Shown here: positions 56,032-64,000 of the stretch, piece after piece
How positions within the stretch are numbered: the stretch's first letter is position 1
How the letters are laid out: each line of letters starts with the position of its first letter
NCBI GenBank assembly: GCA_035702665.1
Contig: DASSQD010000091.1
Span: 1 to 64,000, forward strand
DNA from: VBDM01 sp035702665
GTDB lineage: Bacteria; Pseudomonadota; Gammaproteobacteria; Burkholderiales; SG8-39
DNA length: 64,000 nucleotides
Direction of reading: 5' to 3'
Notes under the pieces: generated by a model
Database searches by the model: none
Seen by the model: the letters and a program-made list of their open reading frames with translations, nothing else
What the model was told of the DNA's origin: nothing
Translations under genes and position numbers: made by a program

Positions 56032-59000
56032 CGCAGGCGGAGAAGAGCTTCTCTACACCGTTCATCGAGCGGCCCGTCGCTACCAGCCTGCTCACGCTCG
56101 GCGTCGTCCTCGCGGGCGTGGTCGCGTTCAGGCTGCTCCCGGTCTCGCCCCTGCCGCAGGTCGATTTCCCGACGATCTCCGTGCAGGCGTCGCTGCCGGG
56201 CGCGAGCCCCGAGACCATGGCCGCCACGGTCGCGACGCCGCTCGAGCGCGCGCTCGGCAGGATCGCGGGAGTCAACGAGATGACCTCGTCGAGCGCGCTC
56301 AACTCGACGCGCATCACGCTGCAGTTCGACCTGACCCGGGACATCGACGGCGCGGCGCGCGACGTGCAGGCCGCGATCAACGCCGCGCGCACCCTGCTGC
56401 CGACCGGGCTTCCCAGCAACCCGACCTACAGGAAAGTCAACCCGGCCGACGCGCCCATCATGATCCTCGCGCTGACCTCGAAGACGATGACGCGGGGGCA
56501 GATGTACGACGCCGCCTCGACCATCCTCGCGCAGAAGATCTCGCAGGTGAAGGGCGTGGGCCAGGTCACCGTCGGGGGCGCCTCGCTCCCGGCGGTGCGC
56601 GTCGAGCTCAACCCTTCCGCGCTGAACCGGTACGGCATCAGCACCGAGACCGTGCGCACGGTGATCGCCTCGACCAACGCGAACCGCCCCAAGGGCATCG
56701 TCGAGGACGGCGACCGCAGCTGGCAGATCTACGCCAACGACCAGGCGAGAACGGCCGCCGAATACATCCCGCTCATCATCGGCTACCGGAACGGCAACGC
56801 CGTGCGCATCTCCGACGTCGCCGAAGTCGTCGATTCGGTCGAGGACCTGCGCAACGCGGGATCGGCCAACGGCCAGCCCTCGGTGCTGGTGGTCCTGTAC
56901 AAGCAGCCGGGGGCGAACATCATCGAGACCGTGGACAACGTCAAGGCGCTGCTGCCGGTGCTCAACGCTTCGCTGCCCAGCGCCATCGATCTGTCGGTCG
57001 CGCTCGACCGCACGCCGACCATCCGCGCTTCGCTGCGCGAGGTGGAGCGCACTCTGGTCATATCCACGGCGCTGGTGATCATGGTCGTGTTCCTGTTCCT
57101 CCGGAACGTCCGCGCCACGCTCATTCCGGCGGTCGCGGTGCCGGTGTCGCTCATCGGCACGTTCAGCGTCATGTATCTGCTGGGCTACAGCCTGGACAAC
57201 CTCTCGCTGATGGCGCTCACCATCGCCACCGGCTTCGTGGTCGACGATGCCATCGTAGTGCTGGAGAACGTCTCGCGCCACATCGAGGAGGGTGTGCCGC
57301 CCATGCGGGCGGCGCTGCAAGGAACGCGCGAAGTCGGTTTCACGGTACTGTCGATGAGCCTTTCGCTGATCGCGGTGTTCATCCCCATCCTCGCCATGGG
57401 GGGGATACTCGGACGACTGTTCCGGGAGTTCGCAGTGACGCTGTCGGTCGCGATTCTGGTGTCGCTGCTGGTGTCGCTGACGACCACGCCGATGATGTGC
57501 TCGCGGCTGCTGAGGGGTGCCGCGAGCGGGGGAGGACGGCAGCGGCAGCCCGGGGTTCTCTCGCGCGCAGGCGAACGCGCGTTCACGGCCCTGCGCGACG
57601 GCTACGAGCGTTCGCTCTCATGGGCGCTCGCTCACGGCCCGGTGACGATGCTGATCCTCGCGGTGACGATCTGCCTCAACGTCTACCTCTACTTCGTCAT
57701 ACCGAAGGGATTTTTCCCGCAGCAGGACACGGGACGCATGGGCGGCTCGATCCAGGCCGACCAGAGCACTTCGTTCCAGGCGATGCAGCAGAAGCTCGCC
57801 GACTTCATCGAGATCGTGCGCTCCGATCCCGCCGTCGAGAACGTGGTCGGTTTCGTCGGCGGGGGCGCGCGCAACGCCGGCTTCATGTTCATGACGCTCA
57901 AGCCTCTCTCCGAGCGCAAGGTCAGCGCGGACCAGGTCGTGGCGCGATTGCGGCCGCGCCTTGCGCGCGAGCCCGGAGCGAGCCTGTTCCTGGTTCCGTT
58001 CCAGGACATCCGGGTGGGCGGGCGCCAATCCAACGCCCAATACCAGTTCACGTTGCAGGCCGACGATCTCGAGCAGCTTCGCGCCTGGGAGCCGCGCATC
58101 CGGCAGGCTCTGAGCCAGCTGCCGGAGCTCGCGGACGTCAACACCGACCAGCAGGACAAGGGGCTGCAGACGAGCCTCGTCATCGACCGCGACACCGCGT
58201 CCCGTCTGGGCATCAGCCCGAGCCTCATCGACGCGACCCTGAACAACAACTTCGGGCAGAGGCAGGTCTCCACGATCTATAACCCGCTCAACCAGTATCA
58301 CGTGATCATGGAAGCGGCACCGCGCTACTGGCAGAGCCCCGACGCGCTCAAGGACGTCTACGTCGTGACCGGGGGAGCCCAAGTCCCGCTTTCGGCGTTC
58401 AGCAAGTACATGTACACGAATACGCCGCTCGCGGTGAACCATCAGGGCCAGTTCGTCGCGTCGACGATCTCGTTCAACCTCCCGCCGGGGGTCTCGCTCT
58501 CGGACGCGACGCGCGCGATCTACGACGCGCTCGACCAGCTGGGCGTGCCGACCTCGGTCCACGGAACCTTCCAGGGAACGGCGCGGGTCTTCCAGGAATC
58601 CTTGCGAAGCCAGCCCCTGCTGATCCTTGCGGCGCTGATCACCATGTACATCGTGCTGGGCGTGCTCTACGAGAGCTACGTGCATCCGATCACCATCCTG
58701 TCGACGCTGCCTTCGGCCGGCGTGGGCGCGCTGCTCGCGCTCAAGGCGGTCAATCTGGAATTCAGCATCATCGCGTTGATCGGCGTGATACTCCTGATCG
58801 GCATCGTCAAGAAGAACGCGATCATGATGATCGACTTCGCGATCCAGGCCGAGCGTGCTGAAGGGAAGTCCCCGCAGGAGGCGATTTTCCGGGCCTGCCT
58901 GCTGCGTTTCCGGCCGATCATGATGACGACCATGGCGGCGCTGCTCGGCGCGGTGCCGCTCGCGATCGGATTCGGCGACGGCTCGGAGCTGCGTCGTCCG

Positions 59001-59153
59001 CTGGGCATCTCGATCGTGGGCGGCCTGATCCTGAGCCAGATGCTCACGTTGTATACGACGCCGGTCGTGTACCTCTATCTCGACCGCCTCAGGCTGTGGC
59101 TGCGGCGGCCGCGCAGTGTCGCGCCCGGCGGCGCCGCGTTGGGGGCGCGATGA
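56028..59153 (+). CDS. mdtC: RND efflux permease, MdtC-like
   Basis: 1041 residues, paralog of the preceding permease: FIERPVATSLLTLGVVLAGVVAFRLLPVSPLPQVDFPTISVQ and TGFVVDDAIVVLENVSRHIEEG with the relay Asp pair. The GTG start at 56028 overlaps the MdtB stop (GTGA). The frame is open far upstream to 54291 but that is out-of-frame mdtB sequence. Two tandem non-identical permeases after one adaptor identify an MdtABC-type exporter. Confidence 0.92.
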   Translation: MTQAEKSFSTPFIERPVATSLLTLGVVLAGVVAFRLLPVSPLPQVDFPTISVQASLPGASPETMAATVATPLERALGRIAGVNEMTSSSALNSTRITLQFDLTRDIDGAARDVQAAINAARTLLPTGLPSNPTYRKVNPADAPIMILALTSKTMTRGQMYDAASTILAQKISQVKGVGQVTVGGASLPAVRVELNPSALNRYGISTETVRTVIASTNANRPKGIVEDGDRSWQIYANDQARTAAEYIPLIIGYRNGNAVRISDVAEVVDSVEDLRNAGSANGQPSVLVVLYKQPGANIIETVDNVKALLPVLNASLPSAIDLSVALDRTPTIRASLREVERTLVISTALVIMVVFLFLRNVRATLIPAVAVPVSLIGTFSVMYLLGYSLDNLSLMALTIATGFVVDDAIVVLENVSRHIEEGVPPMRAALQGTREVGFTVLSMSLSLIAVFIPILAMGGILGRLFREFAVTLSVAILVSLLVSLTTTPMMCSRLLRGAASGGGRQRQPGVLSRAGERAFTALRDGYERSLSWALAHGPVTMLILAVTICLNVYLYFVIPKGFFPQQDTGRMGGSIQADQSTSFQAMQQKLADFIEIVRSDPAVENVVGFVGGGARNAGFMFMTLKPLSERKVSADQVVARLRPRLAREPGASLFLVPFQDIRVGGRQSNAQYQFTLQADDLEQLRAWEPRIRQALSQLPELADVNTDQQDKGLQTSLVIDRDTASRLGISPSLIDATLNNNFGQRQVSTIYNPLNQYHVIMEAAPRYWQSPDALKDVYVVTGGAQVPLSAFSKYMYTNTPLAVNHQGQFVASTISFNLPPGVSLSDATRAIYDALDQLGVPTSVHGTFQGTARVFQESLRSQPLLILAALITMYIVLGVLYESYVHPITILSTLPSAGVGALLALKAVNLEFSIIALIGVILLIGIVKKNAIMMIDFAIQAERAEGKSPQEAIFRACLLRFRPIMMTTMAALLGAVPLAIGFGDGSELRRPLGISIVGGLILSQMLTLYTTPVVYLYLDRLRLWLRRPRSVAPGGAALGAR

Positions 59154-60616
59154 AGAGGCTCGGCGCGACGGGTCTCGTCGCCGCGGCGGCCGCGGCGTTG
59201 CTTTCCGGCTGCGCCGCCGGCCCGGATTACGTTCGTCCGGAGGTTCCGACGCCCGCGGCGTTCAAGGAAGGGGTCGGCTGGAAGGTCGCCCAGCCGCAGG
59301 ACGCCGCGCTGCGCCGCGACTGGTGGAAGATGTTCGGCGACCCCCAGCTCGACGCGCTCATCGCTCAGGTCGACGTATCGAACCAGAACGTGCGCCTCGC
59401 CGAGGCGCAGTGGCGCCAGGCCGTCGGGGTCGTGCAGCAGGCGCGTGCCGGCCTGTTCCCGACCCTCTCGCTCAACAATACCGATACGCGCAGCCGCTCC
59501 CCCAGTCTCGCCAACGCGCCGGTGACGTCGACCGCGGCGGTCAGCGTATACAGCCTGTCGCTGAATGCGTCTTGGGCGCCGGACTTCTGGGGCGGCGTCC
59601 GGCGCACCGTGGAAGGCGACGTCGCGAACGCCCAGGCGGGCGCGGCCGACGTGGCGAACGCGCGCCTGCTCGCCCAGGCGCAGCTCGCGCTCGACTACTT
59701 CCAGCTGCGCGCCGTGGACGCGCAGCGCCAGCTGCTGCGGGACACGGTGGCGGCGTACAGCAAGTCGCTCGAGCTGACGCGCAACCGCTATGCCGCCGGC
59801 GTCGTCGCTAAGGTGGACGTGGTGCAGGCCGAGACCCAGGTCAAGAGCACGCAGGCCCAGGCGATCGATCTCGGCGTGCAGCGTGCCCAGCTCGAGCATG
59901 CGATCGCCATCCTGATCGGCAAGCCTCCCGCCGAGCTCGCGATCGCGCCGTTGTCGCTGAACGCGGCGCTTTCCGCGGTCCCGGTCGAGATACCCTCCGA
60001 GCTGCTGCAGCGCCGTCCCGACGTCGCATCGGCGGAGCGCAGGATGGCGGCGGCCAACGCGCAGATCGGCGTTGCGACCGCCGCGTACTATCCCTCGATC
60101 ACGTTCTCGGGCGCGACGGGCTACCGCGGCTCTGCGTGGTCGCAGCTGCTGAGCGCGCCGAACAGGTTCTGGTCGGTCGGCGCGGCGATCGGCGAAGCCA
60201 TCTTCGACGCCGGCGCGCGCGGCGCGGTCGTCGATCAGGCAAAGGCGGCGCACGACGCCAGCGTCGCGAGCTATCGCCAGACGGTGCTGACCGCGTTCCA
60301 GCAGGTCGAGGACAATCTCGCCGCGCTGCGGATCCTGGAGGAGGAGGCGGCTGCACAGGACGACGCGGTGAAGGCCGCCCGCGAGTCGACCGAGCTGACG
60401 CTGAATCAGTACAAGGCGGGGACGGTGAGCTACCTCAACGTGATCATCATCCAGGCCGCCCAGCTCAACAACGAGGCAGCGGCGGTGCGCATCCAAGGCC
60501 AGCGGCTCGCCGCGACGGTGGCGCTGATCCAGGCGCTGGGCGGCGGATGGGATGCGTCCGATCTGGCCGAGGCAGATTCGCCGTCGCCGCGCCCGGCCTC
60601 CTCAGCGGCGCGCTGA
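59150..60616 (+). CDS. Outer membrane factor lipoprotein of the RND exporter (NodT/OprM-like)
   Basis: 488 residues. Lipobox LLSGC, then GPDYVRPEVPTP and two repeats of outer membrane efflux helices/strands (e.g. LLQRRPDVASAERRMAAANAQIGVATAAYYPSI). TolC-like trimeric channel completing the exporter. The ATG overlaps the MdtC stop by 4 bases. Classical MdtABC of enterobacteria uses TolC encoded elsewhere; here a dedicated channel is in the operon. Confidence 0.92.
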   Translation: MKRLGATGLVAAAAAALLSGCAAGPDYVRPEVPTPAAFKEGVGWKVAQPQDAALRRDWWKMFGDPQLDALIAQVDVSNQNVRLAEAQWRQAVGVVQQARAGLFPTLSLNNTDTRSRSPSLANAPVTSTAAVSVYSLSLNASWAPDFWGGVRRTVEGDVANAQAGAADVANARLLAQAQLALDYFQLRAVDAQRQLLRDTVAAYSKSLELTRNRYAAGVVAKVDVVQAETQVKSTQAQAIDLGVQRAQLEHAIAILIGKPPAELAIAPLSLNAALSAVPVEIPSELLQRRPDVASAERRMAAANAQIGVATAAYYPSITFSGATGYRGSAWSQLLSAPNRFWSVGAAIGEAIFDAGARGAVVDQAKAAHDASVASYRQTVLTAFQQVEDNLAALRILEEEAAAQDDAVKAARESTELTLNQYKAGTVSYLNVIIIQAAQLNNEAAAVRIQGQRLAATVALIQALGGGWDASDLAEADSPSPRPASSAAR

Positions 60617-60698
60617 AGGCAAACCGCGTCCGAGAAGGCTGCGGTGTGCGGGGCACCGCGCGTGGTAAAATTTTGATTTTCAAGCCTTTGGATTGCTC

Positions 60699-61982
60699 AT
60701 GTTTCCCTCGAGGAACCAACTCGCACAGGCCGATCCGGAGCTTTGGGCGGCGATCCAGCAGGAAAATCAGCGCCAGGAAGACCACATCGAGCTGATTGCG
60801 TCCGAGAACTACACGAGCCCGAACGTGCTCGCCGCCCAAGGTTCGCAGCTCACCAACAAATACGCGGAAGGCCTGCCCGGCAAGCGCTACTACGGCGGCT
60901 GCGAGTTCGTCGACATCGCCGAGCGGCTCGCGATCGACCGCGTGAAGAAGCTGTTCGGGGCCGACGCCGCCAACGTGCAGCCCAACTCGGGCTCGCAGGC
61001 GAACCAGGCGGTGTTCTTCGCGGCGATGAAGCCCGGCGACACGTTCCTCGGCATGTCGCTTGCGATGGGTGGCCATCTGACGCACGGCTCACCCGTGAAC
61101 CTGAGCGGCAGGTGGTTCAACGTGCTGAGCTACGGCCTGAACGAGAACGAGGAGATCGACTACGCCGCGCTCGAGCGCCTTGCGCGCGAGCACCGGCCCA
61201 AGCTCATCCTCGCCGGCGCCTCGGCGTACTCGCTGCGCATCGACTTCGAGCGCATCGGCCGCGTGGCGAGGGAGGTGGGTGCGTATTTCATGGTGGACAT
61301 GGCGCACTACGCCGGCCTGATCGCCGCGGGCGAGTATCCCAATCCGGTGCCGGTCGCCGACTTCGTCACCAGCACCACCCACAAGACGCTGCGCGGACCG
61401 CGCGGCGGCTTCGTGCTGGCGCGCGCCGAGCACGAGAAGCCGATCAATTCCGCGGTCTTCCCCGGCCTGCAGGGCGGGCCGCTGATGCACGTGATCGCCG
61501 CCAAGGCGGTGGCGTTCAAGGAGGCGCTCGCGCCGGAGTTCAGGACTTACCAGAAGCAGGTGCTCGTCAACGCCCGCAGGCTGGCTGAAACGCTCGCCGC
61601 GCGGGGATTGCGCATCGTCTCGGGCCGCACCGAGAGCCACATGTTCCTTCTCGATCTGCGGGCGAAGAACGTCACCGGCAAGGACGCCGAGGAGGCGCTC
61701 GGGCGCGCCCGCATCACCGTCAACAAGAACGCCATTCCCAACGATCCGCAGAAGCCGTTCGTCGCGAGCGGCATCCGCATCGGCTCGCCCGCCATGACCA
61801 CGCGTGGCTTCCGCGAGGGCGAGGCCGAGCAGCTCGGGAATCTGATCGCCGACGTGCTCGAGGCGCCGCGGGACGACAAGGTCGGGAGGCGCGTGGCGGC
61901 CGAGGTCGCGGAGCTGTGCCGCCGCCATCCGGTATACCGCACCGCGGAGGATGTCGGCGCGCACCGCGTCGCCGCGGTCTGA
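60699..61982 (+). CDS. glyA: Serine hydroxymethyltransferase GlyA
   Basis: 427 residues, normal length. ELIASENYTSPNVLAAQGS opens the PLP fold, and TTHKTLRGPRGG contains the PLP lysine (Lys229). It interconverts serine and glycine and supplies methylene-tetrahydrofolate. A TTG at 60693 is in frame; ATG 60699 is preferred. A TAAAAT at 60666-60671 may be a -10 element, without a good -35. Heads a glyA-nrdR-ribD run. Confidence 0.96.
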   Translation: MFPSRNQLAQADPELWAAIQQENQRQEDHIELIASENYTSPNVLAAQGSQLTNKYAEGLPGKRYYGGCEFVDIAERLAIDRVKKLFGADAANVQPNSGSQANQAVFFAAMKPGDTFLGMSLAMGGHLTHGSPVNLSGRWFNVLSYGLNENEEIDYAALERLAREHRPKLILAGASAYSLRIDFERIGRVAREVGAYFMVDMAHYAGLIAAGEYPNPVPVADFVTSTTHKTLRGPRGGFVLARAEHEKPINSAVFPGLQGGPLMHVIAAKAVAFKEALAPEFRTYQKQVLVNARRLAETLAARGLRIVSGRTESHMFLLDLRAKNVTGKDAEEALGRARITVNKNAIPNDPQKPFVASGIRIGSPAMTTRGFREGEAEQLGNLIADVLEAPRDDKVGRRVAAEVAELCRRHPVYRTAEDVGAHRVAAV

Positions 61983-61994
61983 ACAGGGGGCACT

Positions 61995-62474
61995 ATGAGG
62001 TGTCCATACTGCAAGGCCGACGACACCGCGGTCATCGACTCGCGCGAGTCCGAGGACGGCGACAGCACGCGCCGCCGGCGCCAGTGCGAATCCTGCGGCA
62101 AGCGCTTCACCACCTACGAGCGCGTCGAGCTTTCGATGCCCATGGTAGTGAAGTCGAACGGCAACCGCGTTCCCTACGACCGCGAGAAGGTGCGCACCGG
62201 CTTCATGCGCGCCCTGCACAAGCGGCCGGTCCCGACCGAGTACGTCGACCAGGCGATCAACCGCATCGAGCAGCGTGTCCTCGCCCTGGGCGAGCGCGAG
62301 CTGGCGAGCCGCGTGATCGGAGAGATGGTGATGCGCGAGCTGAAGAAGATGGACGACGTCGCCTACATCCGCTTCGCCTCGGTGTACGAGGATTTCCAGC
62401 GCGTCGACGATTTCCACGACGCCATCCGCGAGGTCAAGAAGCCCGAGAAGCGCGCGCGCAGCGGCGCCAAGTAA
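61995..62474 (+). CDS. nrdR: Transcriptional repressor NrdR
   Basis: 159 residues. N-terminal zinc ribbon CPYC (3-6) and CESCGKRF (Cys31, Cys34), then an ATP-cone (VKSNGNRVPYDREKVRTGF). NrdR senses ATP/dATP and represses ribonucleotide reductase genes through NrdR boxes. Twelve bases after glyA, and its stop shares one base with the ribD ATG. Confidence 0.96.
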   Translation: MRCPYCKADDTAVIDSRESEDGDSTRRRRQCESCGKRFTTYERVELSMPMVVKSNGNRVPYDREKVRTGFMRALHKRPVPTEYVDQAINRIEQRVLALGERELASRVIGEMVMRELKKMDDVAYIRFASVYEDFQRVDDFHDAIREVKKPEKRARSGAK

Positions 62475-63574
62475 TGTTCGCCGCCTCCGACCGCGAGCTG
62501 ATGCGGCAGGCGCTGGCACTCGCCGAGCGCGGGCTGTACACCACGACGCCCAATCCCCGCGTCGGCTGCGTCCTCGTCAATGACGGCAACGTCGTCGGAA
62601 CGGGCTGGCACGAGAAAGCCGGTCTGCCGCACGCTGAAGTCCTAGCGCTGAAGGCGGCGGGCGAGCGCGCGCGCGGCGCGACGCTCTACGTCAACCTCGA
62701 GCCCTGCAGCCACCACGGCCGCACTCCGCCTTGCGCCGATGCGATCGTCGCGGCCGGGGTCAAGCGCGTCGTGGCGGCGATGCAGGACCCGAACCCCAAC
62801 GTCGCCGGCGCGGGCTTCGCGAGGCTGCGCGCGGCGGGGATCGAGGTCGGGCACGGGCTCATGGAGAACGAAGCGCGCGAGCTGAACATCGGTTTTGTGG
62901 CGCGTATGAGCCGCGGCCGCCCCTGGGTGCGCATGAAGATCGCGGCGAGCCTGGACGGCCGCACCGCGCTCGCCAACGGCAAGAGCCAATGGATCACGGG
63001 CGAGGCCGCGCGCGAGGACGGTCATCGCTGGCGCGCGCGCGCCTGCGCGATTCTCACCGGCCACGGCACCGTCAGGGACGACGACCCGCAACTCAACGTG
63101 CGCGGCGTCGACACGCCACGGCAGCCGCTCAAGGTCGTCGTGGACTCGAGGTTCGAGACGCCGCTGTCGGCGCGCCTGCTGAAGGACGGGAAGACGCTGA
63201 TCGTGGGAGCGGTGAACGAAGCGAAGAGGATCGATGCCCTGAAGAATGCAGGCGCCGACGCTGTGGTCGTCCCGAACGAGCGTGGCAAGGTCGAGCTGTT
63301 CAAGCTCATGGAGGAGCTCGCGCGGCGTGAGCTCAACGAGATCCACGTCGAGGGCGGCACCAAGCTGAACGGCTCGTTGCTCCGGGCGGGGGTGGTCGAC
63401 GAGCTGCTCGTCTACCTTGCGCCGAGCGTCATCGGGGATTCGGGGCGGGGGATGTTCAGCCTGCCGGAGCTGACCGACCTGTCGCAGAAGATGTCGGTGA
63501 CGATCCGGGAAGTCGAGCGCGTCGGGGCGGACCTGCGCCTGCGCGCCCGCGTCACTTCTTCCGGAGCACGATAA
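62474..63574 (+). CDS. ribD: Bifunctional riboflavin biosynthesis deaminase/reductase RibD
   Basis: 366 residues. The N-terminal deaminase has the zinc site HAE (53-55) and PCSHHGRTPPC (Cys78, Cys87). The C-terminal reductase starts RPWVRMKIAASLDGRTALANG and includes HVEGGTKLNGSLL. It carries out two consecutive steps of riboflavin synthesis. The ATG overlaps the NrdR stop (TAATG). Its 3' end overlaps the convergent methyltransferase by 23 bases. Other rib genes are outside the window. Confidence 0.95.
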   Translation: MFAASDRELMRQALALAERGLYTTTPNPRVGCVLVNDGNVVGTGWHEKAGLPHAEVLALKAAGERARGATLYVNLEPCSHHGRTPPCADAIVAAGVKRVVAAMQDPNPNVAGAGFARLRAAGIEVGHGLMENEARELNIGFVARMSRGRPWVRMKIAASLDGRTALANGKSQWITGEAAREDGHRWRARACAILTGHGTVRDDDPQLNVRGVDTPRQPLKVVVDSRFETPLSARLLKDGKTLIVGAVNEAKRIDALKNAGADAVVVPNERGKVELFKLMEELARRELNEIHVEGGTKLNGSLLRAGVVDELLVYLAPSVIGDSGRGMFSLPELTDLSQKMSVTIREVERVGADLRLRARVTSSGAR

Positions 63575-64000
63575 TGTCCTGCCAGGGCAGGCTGCTTACG
63601 GTCTTCACCCACTCGAGCGGCTGAACCTCCGCTTCCTTGCGCACCTGCGCCTCGGTCATGGTGTGCACCGCCTTGATCGGCACCTTCGGATCCCCTCCGC
63701 GGAACTCGACGAACGCGACCCGCCCACCGGGCTTGAGCGCCTTGACGATGGCGGCGAGCATCTCGTAAGGGTATTCAAACTCGTGGTACACATCGACCAT
63801 GACCGCGAGGTCGAGCTTGGCCGCTGGCAGCCGAGGATTGGTCTCGGTCCCTAGAATCGGTTTGACGTTGGTCACGCGGCGTTGCTTCATCTGCATCCGC
63901 AGGATTTCGATCATCTCCGACTGGACGTCGACCGCGTAGACGACGCCGTTCGGCCCCACGCGCTCGGCCATCCGCGAAGAGTAATAGCCGCTGCCGGCAC
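63552..64000 (-). CDS. Class I SAM-dependent methyltransferase, truncated at window edge
   Basis: About 149 C-terminal residues; the N-terminus lies beyond base 64000. The frame enters with AGSGYYSSRMAERVG, the end of the SAM-binding motif I, followed by VYAVDVQSEMIEILR, LDLAVMVDVYHEFEYP and LKPGGRVAFVEFRG. An internal ATG at 63971 is not the true start because the motif I residues lie upstream in frame. Substrate unknown. Convergent with ribD. Confidence 0.82.
   Translation of the reverse strand, partial: AGSGYYSSRMAERVGPNGVVYAVDVQSEMIEILRMQMKQRRVTNVKPILGTETNPRLPAAKLDLAVMVDVYHEFEYPYEMLAAIVKALKPGGRVAFVEFRGGDPKVPIKAVHTMTEAQVRKEAEVQPLEWVKTVSSLPWQDIIVLRKK

Noticed and set aside
54291..59153. 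Apparent 1620-residue MdtC with a long N-terminal extension.
   Set aside because: The extension is mdtB read in the wrong frame; the HAE1-type start is GTG 56028 overlapping the mdtB stop.

Overview
The window is GC-rich (about two thirds G+C), almost fully coding, and reads like a chromosomal segment of a betaproteobacterium, most likely Burkholderiales-like. Supporting traits are two Bug/TctC-type solute-binding proteins, a divergent LysR/DUF2917 pair, the glyA-nrdR-ribD run, a complete System I (Ccm) cytochrome c maturation operon and an MdtABC-type RND exporter. No rRNA, tRNA, insertion sequence, phage gene or CRISPR array was seen. No gene-free stretch exceeds about 260 bases.

Layout. 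0-2.7 kb: chromate resistance (ChrA cut by the left edge, a rhodanese-ChrB fusion, and a divergent ChrB with a repeat-bearing shared promoter). 2.7-13.6 kb: accessory metabolism (AroE, a PanB-like/PdxA-like/TctC operon, a Rieske dioxygenase pair, FkbM methyltransferase, HAD phosphatase, orphan ParA, SleB-type hydrolase, a second TctC beside a Tat-exported amidohydrolase). 13.6-16.8 kb: a signalling operon of FecR-domain protein, membrane c-heme/HAMP sensor and Ser/Thr kinase. 16.9-27.6 kb: the main attraction, an extracellular electron-transfer locus: NapC/CymA-like tetraheme quinol dehydrogenase with a CoxE-like VWA protein, a divergent monoheme cytochrome c, two tandem decaheme OmcA/MtrC-type surface lipoproteins, an MtrA/DmsE-type decaheme cytochrome and an MtrB/PioB-type porin. 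27.6-35.4 kb: ccmABCDEFGHI behind a CoxD-like AAA+ ATPase. 35.5-41.2 kb: a form II (AYRGAGR) CoxSLM-type molybdenum hydroxylase ending in a strong terminator, with divergent XdhC and MocA-like maturation genes. 41.2-46.1 kb: DUF2917, LysR, M61 peptidase, histidine phosphatase, PLP ammonia-lyase. 46.1-49.5 kb: SoxZ, an unusual SoxY, and a Tat-exported two-subunit molybdenum hydroxylase. 49.6-51.4 kb: TPMT-like methyltransferase and RtcB. 51.5-60.6 kb: MdtABC plus outer membrane factor. 60.7-64 kb: glyA, nrdR, ribD and a methyltransferase cut by the right edge.

How it fits together. The cytochromes form a plausible full path: quinol pool, tetraheme NapC/CymA-like protein, periplasmic monoheme carrier, MtrA-in-MtrB conduit, and two decaheme proteins on the cell surface. 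With the heme sensor next door there are 36 CxxCH sites in about 10 kb, and the heme-attachment machinery lies convergently right after the porin gene. A perfect FNR/CRP-type palindrome placed exactly where a class II activator would bind precedes the decaheme operon, suggesting oxygen-responsive control. The component families are known from metal-reducing and metal-oxidising bacteria. The less familiar parts are the tandem decahemes, the VWA protein joined to the quinol dehydrogenase, and the neighbouring heme-sensor/kinase operon. Direction of electron flow cannot be decided from sequence.
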